A DNA stretch of 64,000 bases from Trichobilharzia regenti (lineage: Eukaryota > Platyhelminthes > Trematoda > Strigeidida > Schistosomatidae). The stretch spans positions 16,599,452 to 16,663,451 of the forward strand of contig OX235267.1 in NCBI GenBank assembly GCA_944472135.2, written 5' to 3'. Below the pieces are notes generated by a model, which saw nothing but the letters and a program-made list of their open reading frames with translations, was not told the DNA's origin and did not search any database. The position numbers and the translations under genes were made by a program. This document shows, piece after piece, positions 1 to 13,700 of this stretch; within the stretch, counting starts at the first letter, position 1, and each line of letters opens with the position of its first letter.

Positions 1-199
1 CCAGCGTTCGTTTGTTTCTCGATAGGCAGAAGCTGTTGAAATTCAAGTAAATACCACTTCATGTGTCCTTACGATATACAGAGCTTTCGAGTGTCCCGTC
101 GTATTTTCTCTCCAACTTAACATCCAAGAAATGGAATTTTTCATCATTTTCATGCTCCATCGTGAAGGTGATGCTTATACTAAGTGTTGCGGATTTATT

Positions 200-494
200 T
201 CATTCATTCATGATGAAGTCACCACCAGTAGCTCTTTTCCAACCCGATCCATCCTATATCAGTCAGTTAACATTGCCGATTGTCGACGAGGACAATCGAT
301 GGCTAGGTCACGCATGCATAACACATATCCTAACCATCTCTCTCAATTGGTGTAACTTCACAACCTCGTTGATTGATTTCCCCCCCCCACACACACACAC
401 ACTCACCTAGCACTAGATCAATGCCTAATCTCAATGTTGCTCACCCAGTTATACCAATTAACACAGGAGATAGAAGGCAGGCAGCTATGTTCAT
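200..494 (-). pseudogene. RTE-1 retrotransposon remnant, 3' end of ORF2
   Basis: Read on the - strand this resembles the last third of ORF2 of the RTE-1 copies at 15.5-17.0 kb and 33.2-35.2 kb (block around the shared GATTGATTTCCCC and CTCAATGTTGCTCACC words). The reading frame is destroyed and a C/CA-rich run at 379-402 has expanded inside it. The match resumes at about 1383 after an inserted element. Confidence 0.65.
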
Positions 495-500
495 ATACAG

Positions 501-1376
501 CCTCCAAAGCCTCAGGATGGTCGGGGGTGGGTTTCTTGCGCTGCGGGTTGGCCACCCCTCCGTACACCTCTTGAAATGCTCCCATATGACCGGGCGTCTT
601 ACATAGCCTCTCCTGAGGAAGTCCTACTCACTACCTTCACGTGGCGGAGGTGTTTTTCACTGAAGTGAGAGGGCAAAAGCGGATGCCCAGCGCTCTTCAC
701 TGGGTTGACTTTCCATTGGATGACAGTCTAGGGGAGATGGCTGAACCCTGATTCCAAACCTCCAACGACTGGCGTATGAAGCTCACCGGCAGACGTATAA
801 ACAAAGGGCTTATTGGATGCCCTGGATGACTGGCCCCATTCAAAAAGGCGTATGAACCGGACTCCGGTCACCGGCTGACAATGGATAGTGGACTCCCTAC
901 TCCACTCCTACTGCCTTGTAGGTCACACTTGGTTGTGTAAAGGCTAGAGCTGCACTCTCAAACAAAAGGCCGAGCGATGCTGGGGACATCTCTCATACCT
1001 AATTCCCATGAAACTTCATGAACTCTCTACAACATCAACCAAATTCCAGTGCTGATCCAACAACGTAGCCTTCGGTGGTTTGGTCATGTTCTGCGCCGAC
1101 CAGATGACGATCTGGTCAAATCAGTTCTAAATCCCTCGCCATTTCCATCTTTGCGACGTCGCATGGGTGGACAGCTGAAAACATGGCTTGGTACAGTCAA
1201 GGCTGATATGGAGTGCCTGTGGCTACAAACCGTCTACGGACTCCGTCTGTGGAACAAGAATTGGATAACCCTGTCGCAAAACCTTGCATCAGATCGCCGC
1301 GCCTGGGCAGAGATGATTCGAGATGTTCATGAAGTCCGCTCATCCTCCCGTAGGAGATAGCTGAGTAAGTAAGTAA
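501..1376 (+). mobile_element. Non-LTR element, longer copy, 3' end with coding tail
   Basis: The start matches 21704 almost base for base for some 520 bp, and the element ends in (AAGT)n. It is flanked by ATACAG at 495-500 and 1377-1382, a plausible 6-bp target duplication, and sits inside the RTE-1 remnant. Positions 1049-1360 hold an open frame (LRWFGHVLRRPDDDL and GGQLKTW motifs) typical of the region after the reverse transcriptase in RTE-type ORF2. Upstream sequence has no long frame. The second copy lacks about 310 bp between two TTCATG words. Confidence 0.7.
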
Positions 1377-1707
1377 ATACAGCTAGCTAGCCTTTTCGTA
1401 TCTTGAGTATACTGACTAGTCGATGTGGATTTCCTCTATGACAACATACTACGCTTATATTGTACTGTCCTCTTTACTAGTTCTGTCAAGTCCATAAAAG
1501 ACGTCTAAGAATGAATAAATTATCCTTCTAAACCTTTTAAAAGCTATCACGAATTAAACTCAATTATCCCGTAAGAGACTTTCTTTCTTTATGTGCCTTC
1601 TTTTCACACAAATATTCGTACATATATATTTATATATATTCAAATAGTGAATGAATTATTTGCTTTTCTAATGTTTTTTTTGTTTGTTTTTTGTTGCTTT
1701 TTTATAG

Positions 1708-1773
1708 TATGTGAGTAATGTAATTATTGATGCACCATATGTTATTCCTGCAACACTTTTGGATCATTTTAAG
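1708..1773 (+). CDS. PCYT2: PCYT2 exon (22 codons, phase 0/0)
   Basis: The acceptor is a T-rich tract ending in TTTTTTATAG, and the donor is a perfect GTAAGT at 1774. All 22 codons are open and read YVSNVIIDAPYV then IPATLLDHFK, matching the strand-helix segment before the late loop of the PCYT2 second domain. It is too short for an ordinary ORF scan and lies between a non-LTR element and SINE-1. Confidence 0.87.
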
Positions 1774-4700
1774 GTAAGTATTTGTGTATATTATTTGTGT
1801 ATAGTCTTATTTCAACAACACATTCTAATAGTGTTAATTCTGTTGATTATTTTTTTTATTTTTGATTACAGCTAGATTCCACACTGTATTTTTGGGTACA
1901 AGTATGGAATTTTCAGCGTGGATATCGGTAGCCCAAATTTTGCAGGCCGACCATAGATATCAGGTGTGCGTTGGCGAGGGCTCGAACCCCGGACCGTGTG
2001 CATGGTCGGCGAGAGTCCTAACCACTGTGCCACCGACGCACAAATCTTAGCTCAGAGAGCCGAGAAGCGATGTGTTTTGTGTCTAATATTCAAATTCTTT
2101 GTCGAGTATTGGTTGGTGGGGGGGGGATTTCAACATGAGCTGACATCGGTTAGAACACCATTGGAAAACCACCACTGGAGTACTTGACAGCCAACTGTTT
2201 CGTCAGCCTATTTTGGGGCTCTTCATCACTGCGCACCCACCCACTGCTGGGGGTCGAACCCATGAGCAAGTGAACTGGTATACGCATCGAGGTTCGGGCA
2301 GCCTTGGGTAGTTTAACCAGCCCTTTACACAACAGGGGTGTCGCTTATTGTCAACTATATGGGATTGCGAGTGGTTGTCAAGTAAAATAACCAACTAATT
2401 GACCAATGCTCTAGGGTGTATAACAGACATCAATTTTCCAAAACTTCATGCAATTCTTCCCATTAATAAACTTGAACAAAGCAAGAACAATAATTGTACC
2501 AGGATTATATGAGCTCATCTTTTATTATTTCGAGATTTCTTCTCAATCGGTTACAAACTGAACGATAAAAAATATAAATTACATTAAAGATATGAACATA
2601 CTTTTCCACGATCATAAGGAGTAATTGGTAGGAATTAAAAGTAACATTAGTCCGGAATGATTTAACTGACTAGGAGTTACAAACACTGTTTATAGAATAA
2701 TTAGACAATTAGGCTTGGAAACAATAAACAGGGTTGCGTACACATGTGTGTGTGTATAGAAACAAGGTTTAGCTAGAAAGAGCATAACAAAAAAGTAGAT
2801 TACTTAACTAAAGAAAATGTCTTATCTAATAGCCAATAAAGAAAGGAAAGAAAAGAAACAAGGTAAGGTGAGCCATGTTTAGATGAGAGAGTAGAGTTTT
2901 CTAAACAAGAAAAGAGGTGACTCATGAAAGTTGCATATTTCGTTATCACCAGGGCAATGCGAGATTCACCACTTTCTCTTTCTGCGTACATAGATTTGGT
3001 TCAAGTCGTTTGATGGCAATTGCTTCAGCAAAGCGTAGCAAGCTAGGTTTCTTTTGCTTGTTGATTATTTTGAACGACTTCAGGTTGTCTACAATATGAC
3101 CAGTGTCCAATAGATGACGCGCAATCGCACTGTTTAATGCTTTCGTACCTTTCAGTCCCAGGTTCTTTGGTATGTGTTCATAAATGCGGACACTAACCCT
3201 TATCTCTGTTCTTCTAATGTATGTGCTTTGGCACGTACATCTAAATTGGTAGACACAGTTGGAGGTAACATGAGCTGGGTATTTGTCCACTTTTGATTGT
3301 CTCAAACAACTAGTTGTTTGATAAACACATACAAGCTTGGCGGTTGGATGTGTTCTTTTCAGGGCAGCGTTCAAGTCTGCATCTTATTCTACTAGCAGTA
3401 TCATCACCTTTGAATGCAAGCTGCAGAAAGATAGGCTTTTTATCTACTGTCCTGCATTTCACTTTTTCAACATGACGTCTCCCATACTTGTCGATGAACT
3501 TTTGTGGGTGGTAACAAAAAATATACAACTTTCATGAGTCACCTCTTTTCTTGTTTAGAAAACTCTACTCTCTCATCTAAACATGGCTCACCTTACCTTG
3601 TTTCTTTTCTTTCCTTTCTTTATTGGCTATTAGATAAGACATTTTCTTTAGTTAAGTAATCTACTTTTTTGTTATGCTCTTTCTAGCTAAACCTTGTTTC
3701 TATACACACACACATGTGTACGCAACCCTGTTTATTGTTTCCAAGCCTAATTGTCTAATTATTCTATAAACAGTGTTTGTAACTCCTAGTCAGTTAAATC
3801 ATTCCGGACTAATGTTACTTTTAATTCCTACCAATTACTCCTTATGATCGTGGAAAAGTATGTTCATATCTTTAATGTAATTTATATTTTTTATCGTTCA
3901 GTTTGTAACCGATTGAGAAGAAATCTCGAAATAATAAAAGATGAGCTCATATAATCCTGGTACAATTATTGTTCTTGCTTTATTCATCATTTTTTGGTTG
4001 AAGTGTGAAATATTCCCGGTTAAAAGTGTGACTTCAATGGTGTAATTACAATAAAGTACAAATACTACCTTCACTTACTGACAAATATCACTGACATTTT
4101 GCCATATTAGATGGCCGATCAATTTTTTTATTAAAATTTTGAATAAAGCAAGAACAACAACAGCGGTGGTTTGTGCAGAATAAGAAGATGGTACCATCAT
4201 TGTTCATTTCGTTGACTTCCCATAAGATGCTGCTTACAGCCTGAACAGATTATTATTATTATTAAGTTCATGTACAGAAACAATTCCAATATATTTGCAA
4301 ATTATAAACGATGTCAGTTGACACGACATTCTGGAATAGTGAACAGTGCTCAGAAAATTACGCTTATATGGTTTTTACACAGGGGGTTCAAGTTTAAACA
4401 AAGTAAATGTATGCACAGAATGGTAAGGAAGTTATGTAATAAAGACGAGAGAGGAGTTGGATGATCAGTGACTGGTAAATTGGGTGACAATGTACTGAGT
4501 TCGACTCAAATCATAGTAACAAGAGACAAGCGAAATTGCACTATATCAGAAGGTGGGATGGGGTTAAATTCAAAGATTACGTAATCAGATGAGAGTGAGC
4601 GAAGATAAAGACATCCAGTTACCAGACAGGGCAAAGAAAGACTGCTAACATCTGCTGCTTTTCGTTTTTTTATGTGATTCGCCGAATAATCTTAGTAAAT

Positions 4701-7700
4701 AGGAAGTGTGGCTTACATTGTTGCACAGAAACAGGCAGTTAGCAGTCTTTCTTTGCCCTGTCTGGTAACTGGATGTCTTTATCTTCGCTCACTCTCATCT
4801 GATTACGTAATCTTTGAATTTAACCCCATCCCACCTTCTGATATAGTGCAATTTCGCTTGTCTCTTGTTACTATGATTTGAGTCGAACTCAGTACATTGT
4901 CACCCAATTTACCAGTCACTGATCATCCAACTCCTCTCTCGTCTTTATTACATAACTTCCTTACCATTCTGTGCATACATTTACTTTGTTTAAACTTGAA
5001 CCCCCTGTGTAAAAACCATATAAGCGTAATTTTCTGAGCACTGTTCACTAATTCCAGAATGTCGTGTCAACTGACATCGTTTATAATTTGCAAATATATT
5101 GGAATTGTTTCTGTACATGAACTTAATAATAATTTATTTAGGCTGTAAGCAAGCAGCTGATGAGGATTCAACGAAACGAAAAATGATGGTACCATTATCT
5201 TCTTTCACAAAAACTTTTTAAAATGGTGAATTCGTTTCACTTTGAGCATACTAACAAAAGAAAGCTGAACTCAAGATGAATTTTCAATAGATAAGTGTTG
5301 CACAAAAGGTGAAGCTGTTCAACTTGTCATACTTGATGAATTTATGTTATAAAAGTAAAGAAAGAGGAAATTAAAGAAACTGTAATAGACGAAGAATTAT
5401 GAGAAAAAGATTAGTTAGCTAGGGAAGAGTGTGAATTTAAGTTTATCTCTGGTTGGTTACAAAAAGTGAATGTATCTGTGCGATTTTGAAATAATTGTGA
5501 AGCATATCACCATAGGTTGCTAGCCATTGGTTCTTGTCATCGTAGACACATCAACAACAAGACAGTCCTGCACCTGCCCACATGGATGACTCAAATTATC
5601 AGTCAAAAATTTCATAAATTGATGCTGTGTTCTTGTTTCACCACTGTTAACTCTCTTTCAACACGATTTCGGTCCAATCAGTCGACGGTAAAATCTAAAA
5701 TTCAATTAAATAATTAACATGACCCGTTGCACAAGAGGCAAAGGCTCTCGTGGCTTAAGTGGTCTAGTGGATAACTCGCTGTGGTGTTTGAAACTGTGGG
5801 AACTAGGTTCAAGCCTCGGTGGGAACATCATCACTCACTGTAGAATGCAGGTACATCCACCTGACGAGGCAGTCCCAAATAGGACGAAATGCGCTTTATC
5901 CTGTATTCTACTGCTAGTCACCATCCACTAATTAAATTCCAAATCCGTGTCAGTTAGCCTTACTAGCCGAGGGAAGGGATGGCTAAGCATGTGTAAAACA
6001 TATCCTAGCCATCTCAATTGATGCAGCCTCATAGCCTTACCGATTGATTTACCCTCCTTATCTAACACACTTTTTGCTTAAGTTCAATATTACCCCAGGG
6101 ATGACATAAATTGACAAATGCCGCACAAGCATCTCGTATTATTGCCAAGATTTCATCAACAGTCAATCCTTTAGGACTGTTGAAACTTTGCAAATAAGTG
6201 TAAAGCATTGAACGCATAACCATTTCACTCTATAACCTTAATCTACTAGCCTGTACAGCATCACTTTACATTTGACTAGTGATGAATTGCATACTATATA
6301 TATATATATATATATATAAAGTTTCCTAACCTCACCTGGTATTCTAGCCGTTCCCAAGTCTGGGTAAAGAGGGGAGGGTTGTGTTTAGGCATAGTGACCG
6401 TACACCACAAAACCAATCAAACTGCTAATGAAACTTCAACACACAATAAAACATTAAAAACAAACTTATTCTTCATTTGAATCGGAAAGGTGAAATGACA
6501 TAGTGGGCTGATAAAAGCCGGCCTTCAGGAAGCCAGTCAACCGGATGATATGTCTTCTCACGATGAAAGCAAAAGTAACAGTGGGGACATGGAATGTACG
6601 TAAAATGTACGATGCCGGCTGGGAAGGCTGCCGAGGTAGCTAAAGAGATGAGAAGAGATAATGTAGCAGTGCTGGGAATCTGCGATAGCAGATCCAATGG
6701 ATGTGGACTGTCAAAATTGTCAACTGGTGAGTCAATAATCTACTCCTATCACCCAGACAACAACCAAGAGCACTCTGAGGTAATGAGTGGCTATCATGAT
6801 GTCACCAGTGACAGCCAAAGCCTTAATGTAGTGGGGACTAATTTCATCCAGAATCATGACAGTAAGATACAACTCAAGAGGAAGGAAGGAAGGTTATATT
6901 TATTCAGTGCTACAAACGACGTGAAAGAAGAGAAGAAGGAAGACTTTTATGGACAACTACAAACAGTAATGGACAAAATCCCGAATAGCAGCATAAAAAC
7001 CCTTATGGGTGATAAGAATGCTAGCTGATCTAGAAGCAGATAATACAGGGAGAGAACTCATCATGGTTTGAGAGACTGTGACTCTGAGAAATGAATGGAA
7101 ACGAAGAATTATACGCAGACTTCTGCTCTTTCAATGATTTGGTGATTGGAGAGAGCGTGTACAAGCACAAGGATATACCCGAAGCGACATGGATTTCGCC
7201 TGACTGACACACCACAAATCAGATAGATTCCATCTCACTGCTGCTCAGAGAAGTGGAGACACACCCAGCTTGTTGGACACAAATTCGAGAAGGGGAGCAG
7301 ATGTTGGCTTCACCTTCAAGGTGAAGCTAAGATCCTTGAAAAGAAATGGAGACACACCACTGTAATTGAAGTTAAACATCCAGAAACTGGAGGACAAAGC
7401 TTCAAAGGATTCCTACTCTTACTAAAGATCAGAGCAAAGTCGGAGACACTACGTGGCATTACTGAGGAAACCTGCTTGAAAGAACATTGGAACTGACTCT
7501 CTGAAGGTGATGTTCAAGTAAACGTGTACAACTGTTCTAGGGAGAAAGAAGAGACAAGATAAGAAATGACTGAACAGATACCTGGTAGCTAATAGAAGAG
7601 AAAAGAGGAGGATGGTGAAAGAGAAGTTGAATCAATGCAAAGATGGAAGGTTTTGTCAGTGACTTCATATGATTATGAGCAATAATTTGTACTCGAAACG

Positions 7701-10700
7701 TCATCAGTTAATATTACTGCACAACAATTTTTGACACTATCAAAATAAATCTTATCCACAGTGCCCAAGTTTTATACTTATATCAATAACAGAAGGAGAA
7801 GCTGAGTTCAATCTACACTACACTGAATAAAGAAGTGAGGAAGAGTGCTTTGAGACGAAAGAAAACTTTACTAAACACTGGGTGGAAACTCAAGTAAAAC
7901 AGGCAGGCCTTATGTGAACGAGAACTCAGGACATTATATCAGATAACCAGGTCTCTGTTTAGGAAGAGATCAACCCGGATGATGAAACCAATAAACGATG
8001 CTCAGGGGAACCTGATTACTAAGGAGGAGAAATAAACAAAACAGTGAATGGACTGATCACTTCAAAGGACTCTTAATTCGACCATCACCTGCAACTTGTA
8101 CAGAAATACCACTACAACCAATAGCACTCATAGAACTGCCTGCCAGTGGACACCAATCCTCCAATGAAAGCAGGAATCTTGAGTGCGACCAAGCTACTGA
8201 AGTCCAACAGGGAAGGTAGCAGGGTCAGATAGAGTTCCCCCCCCCCCCAATGTGAAGCACTGGAAACGGACCCAGAGATTGCGACAGATGTGCTCACCTC
8301 ATTATTGTAAAAGACTTGGAAGGAAGTAAAGGTGCCTACAGATTGGAAGAAAGCCTGGCTAACTTGACAAGCTACCGAACAAGGGCGACTTACGCATCAC
8401 TCTTCAAGAACTGACTGGGGTGGGATAATGCTGTTGTCCACACCAAGTAAAACACTAAGTCACATCATCCTGGAGAAAATTAAATACGCGCTGGTTACAG
8501 AACTCCGCCACCCCACCCGGAAGGAGCTAGATTCAGGAGCTCTACGCATCGTCATCACACAGCAGAGCGTAGGATGCCAGTCAAACCTCTCTCCACCTTA
8601 ACAACTTCATCGAGGCCTTTCACAGATAGCGTAGACCGAGAAGTAATTTGGGAACTGCCTCAACATTGCGGCGTGCAGTGACGAATTCTTTATCACCCTC
8701 ATTCATTAGCTGGTTGTATGACAGTGCCTGTCGCCACGTGTCAGTCAGGTGATGCACAACGCAGAACTCAGTGAAGGGAATACAGAGTGGAGTAAGAAAA
8801 GACTAGCTGACTGCCTATCATCACTGATGACGATGATAAAAGAAAGGTCTATGTTACTAATAAAATTTGGAAAGAAAATCATCTCTGTGTCATAATTATC
8901 TCAATACTAATTTTTCAACTTCTATTCGACAATTTGTTAACAAATTTTTAGTTTAGGTTGATCAAATTTGATAAGAGGGAATAAAACAAGGTTGAAAGTG
9001 AATAGAATAGAATTTAGAACAAGAAAGTACAGAACACTCACGTTAGATAGTAGGAATAATAATTAAAAAGACGTTTGATGGCAGCTAAGAAAATTTTCTT
9101 CTCGATGAAGTCACCAACGTGGTTGTACATTTGTGTATTTTTATCTATTTTTTATTATTTTTTATTACAGCTTGGTTCCACACTACTTTTTTGGTAGAAG
9201 TGTGGAATTTTCAGCATGTGATATCGGTAGCCCAGATTTTGCAAGCCGGCCATAGATATCAGGTGTGCATCGGCATGTGATCGAACCCCGGACCATGTGC
9301 ATGATCGGCGAGAGTCCTGACCACAGTGCCACCGACAGTGTGAGGAAATTCCAGAACTATCTCCGCTCAAAGGTTAAATTAATAAAATTACAAAGTGTAA
9401 TAATCAGGAAGATCGGGCAGAAAAAACATAATAAGATCATAATGACTGAAAAACTTGACTGTTTGTGCAATTACGAATTAAGGACGTAGCAATAACAAAA
9501 TAGGTAGGAAGTTCGGATATATTAAAAAAACAAAAAAAATCCAGTAATGCAAATAGGAACTACAAACTTAAAAATAACAGAAATAAACAAGAAGGTTGGA
9601 TACGAATAGCAATAGGATAATCATTATTGGTTGAACTGACTTTTTATTGGCCATGGTCGGGACAACGAATGGACTTATTTCTCCTGAACACATAAAGTGG
9701 GCTTGGGTTTTGGGATCGCCAGCGCCTCAGTCATTCCCAGCCAGACGCCTTCATTTCACTCCTTTTGCGAGAAAGGTTTGATCGGATCTCGTGTATGACT
9801 TTAAAGTACTTTTTATTCAAATGGAGCTAAATGTGGTGAATTCACCCCAACAGATGTTTTGTTACCGAACTGTATACCCCTGTGTGTTTTCCCTTTTACT
9901 AACTATGCTGAATAGTGTTCCCTAGCGCGTTTGGTTTTCTTACCTGCAACCGTCTATGTATGGGAATTGTTTAAAGCTTCTATGTACTGCCCTTTTCTTT
10001 CTTTCTTCCTTATTACCAGGTTAATTATGTGGCGATTGGTTGGGATAAAAATCTTACGCCAACCCTTGAAGGTTTAGATCCAATGATGGTATGTTGACAA
10101 AAAAGTATTAATAATAATAATATTTCAAATGGTTAATTTCACTTCTTATATTGTTTGTTTTCTTTTAATTATTATCAATAATAATAATAATAATAATGCC
10201 TTATTCCAAACATTACATTTGATACTGTGTGAAATTCTCAGCATAAAGTAGTACAATGTTGCATCTGATTGCCTCTCATTCAATATCTAGTCACCATTAA
10301 TGTCATGCGTATCCAGCCCGCCACCCCCTCACCATATGTTTGGTTCAGACTGAATTCTGTCATTCAAGTTTTGTAATGTTGCGTCACCATGCCCCACTAA
10401 ATGGCTAGTCATCATGGTGCACTCTAAATTAATGTTACAGCCTACAAGAGGTCAAACATAAGCCTGAATAGCTCAATGGTAAAGTCTGTGTCTACAGAAC
10501 TGGGTGAGCTGAGTTCGTATAATGCAGTCCATCGTAATTAAGAATGTTATCGTTGGTGATAATAGGCAGGCAGGCAGTCTTGTCTTACTCTAGTCTGTAT
10601 TCACTTGGAAACCAGGCTTCACTGAGTTTTCCGTTGTGGATCACCTGACTGACACTAGGTGGCAAGCATTGTTGACTGAAGTTGATGAAGATATGGGCAC

Positions 10701-13700
10701 TGTACGCCGTAGTGTTGAAGCAGTTTCCAAATTGCCTCTCCGTCAACGCTGTTTGTCGAGCCTTTTCGAAGTGAAGTTTTTGAGACAGATAAAGTTTCGG
10801 CTGGCATCCTATGCTTTGTTTTGTGATGAAGATGCATAAAGTTGCGCTCTGATCAGTACATGGTTTGCCTTCCCTGAATTCAGCTGGTTCCAGTGAGCTG
10901 TCGGAGTTCTGCATCCTTTATTCTCTCCAGGATGATGGGTCTTAGTACTTTATTTGTCGTGGACAACAGCATTATTCTGCTAAGTGGAGAATATTCTCTT
11001 TAATGGTTCTTTGTTTTATCACTATCAGTCGTAATGGATTAACTTCAAATTCATGTGTATAAACTGTCTAGTTTTGCTTCCTATGTTTGTATATATATAT
11101 ATATATATATCCGATTTGACTGCTCCTGTGGAGCTAGTTATATTCGGCATACATCATCAGGTTTCTGAGCATCATTATACTGTGGCGAGTGTTACTTATA
11201 ATCAGATATAAGTAGTATGCCAGTAAACGAATCCAGAAAAGTAACAATATGTTTTGGCCACTGAAAAAAAGCAATCGAAGAAGAGAACTTTGAGAAGAAG
11301 GTTACAACACTGTGCAAAATCAAACAAGCTATCGAATGTGGTGATATTCAACCGATTTGCGAATGATGAGCGAATAAAGACTTAAAGATAAGGCATACGA
11401 AATTAATATACCTTCAATGCCTTTTGCTTAATACACATTGTCTCCAAGCCTCATCGGTCTTTTCTTCCTTAGACTATATGCTTAAGCCAGAGATTATTAT
11501 TAATTATTCCCTTAGGTTCCGAGTGTAACGTAGGTCTTCAACAAAACATCCCCACTTTCTTCTATTTCGTGTTGTCTTCTTCAGCTGTGCCCATGGTTAC
11601 GCACAATCTCTCATCTCTTCCTGGTAAAAGATAAACAAGGTTTATGCTTAGCTATGTCGTAGCACAACTTGTAGACACTGACGATAAACTTTATGATGAA
11701 CAAAGCATTTAAGATTATCTATCGTCTCTTCAATAATCTTAATTTTGTCTAACGAGTTTGTCTTCTACTCTATAACTGAAGCTGTCAGAATCTACCTGAA
11801 GAAGTTTAAGTGATGCATTCAAAAGTTCGTTCAAACGCGCTTTCCTTTACCTTGGTTATCATCGTAATTGTGAAAGTCTGACGATTTCTCCTTCATCTTA
11901 AGTCTTTTACAGGCTTTATATTTTTTTTTATCAGTGAGATATTAACAAAATGCCTAAGGAATGTGGCAGTAAGACGATGAGCATTCAGTGCTGCTGAATT
12001 ATGCTGTGTCTTCAAAACCACCCAGCTTAAAGATAAACTACCTAATTTCGCCTCTTCTATGTGTACCTATCGATCAATTTGATTGCTCCTGTGGAGTGAG
12101 CCAGTTTGGTTGTATAGACCATATAACTAGGCGTGTTCATCGTCGGATTTCCGAACATCATCCTGCATAGTGATTAAGTAAGGGACAAGTAAAATCCATC
12201 CATAGCTCTCTATTCTATCTTATCTTGTGGATACCAGAACACAAGATTGATGTTAATGAGTTTAACCACGGATTGATGTTAGTTAGAGAAGCATTGAAAA
12301 CCAGCTAGAGGAAGTACTGGACAACTGTTTCATCCTAGTTTGAGAATCGTCGTCAGTACCCACCCACTGCCGGAGTTTTAACGCAGGACCTTCCGGTTAC
12401 AAGGCAAGCCAGTTGGCTCAAATACCATTCAGCCACTGGGACCTGACACCTCAATGGCAGCCAGTCCATAAATTCTAACTTCTACCAATTCGTGATGCAT
12501 TTAGCGCGACTGGCACCAGCCAATGTCGTTAGTGGGAAACTCATCCGCACACAGTTGACTGGTTGGACCTCACCAGTTACGACTTCTCACTAGAATTTCA
12601 GGAAACCCTGTCCTGTATCAGTCAATAACAATTACCCTTTAAATAGTAAGTGTTAACCCTAGTTGGAGGATCAAATGAAGAGTTTACCCAGACGGATGAT
12701 CTTTTACTCAGTCTTCTTTTTTTTCTGTTATTATTTTTTTTCTTGTTAAAGATTTGTAAAGAAAGAGGTATTCTACGCAGAATAGACAGTGGATGTAATG
12801 TTACAACTTCTATGGTTATATCTCGTATTATGCAGAATAGGTAAGTTATTATTGAAATTGTACTCTTCTTACTTGTGTTCAGTGTTATTATTATTATTAT
12901 CGTTCCTTTGACTTCCGTTTGTAACATGGGACTTTAACGTCATATTTCCACTTAGTCCTGTTCACTGCGCTCTTTGTTTTCTGGCCCCACGATTGTTCAT
13001 AGCCTCCTATATCCTTCCTCACACGATTTCCTCCACGTCACCCTTGAATTCTAAAGTCGTGGTTCCGCATTCAGGCATGGCACACAATGTCATATGACAG
13101 TTTCCTCAGCGTGTGTCATATCTATCTCTGTTTTCTTCGGACTATTTATTGAGCAGTGTGGTTCTTGGTCAGTTCGTTCCCTGAGTTTCTTGTTGCTAAT
13201 TTATTCTGGCCAGCTGGCTATTTGATCTACATTATGGAGCCAAAAAAGGCAAATATTGACAAAAGTTTACAATAACCTTATGGAAATACTTTTTGTGACG
13301 CCGGAGGCAAGTTTCTGGTCCACATAGCAGAAAAACTGACTGATTAACTTAACAATGATGTCAAAAATGCGAATTTTGTAGTTTGCGCTGAGGAGTGCAG
13401 AAGATTTTGAAACTAATTTCATAGTGATGAAGGTGTGTCTCGCCTTTTTGATTCTGGCTAGTTTTAACCTCCTCATCCGTACCGTTCGCCTGTATTCGAA
13501 ACGAGGCTGCTTAAATAGGTGAAGGAAGTGACCTCTTTTAAATTTTTCCGTTGAGATAATGACTGGTGCTTGTTGTCGGTGTTTGGTTATCATCACCACC
13601 TCCATCTTCTCTATGAATTGTTAGCAATAGTTATTATCGAGAATATGACTGAACTTTTTAGGCGTTCTTTTAAATATGAAACATTTAAGCACAGCAATAT

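Noticed and set aside
12650..12751. Upstream extension of the frame around PCYT2 exon 3
   Set aside because: The part before ICKERG is the T-rich acceptor tract translated as Leu/Phe; splicing at 12751/12752 is required by phase.
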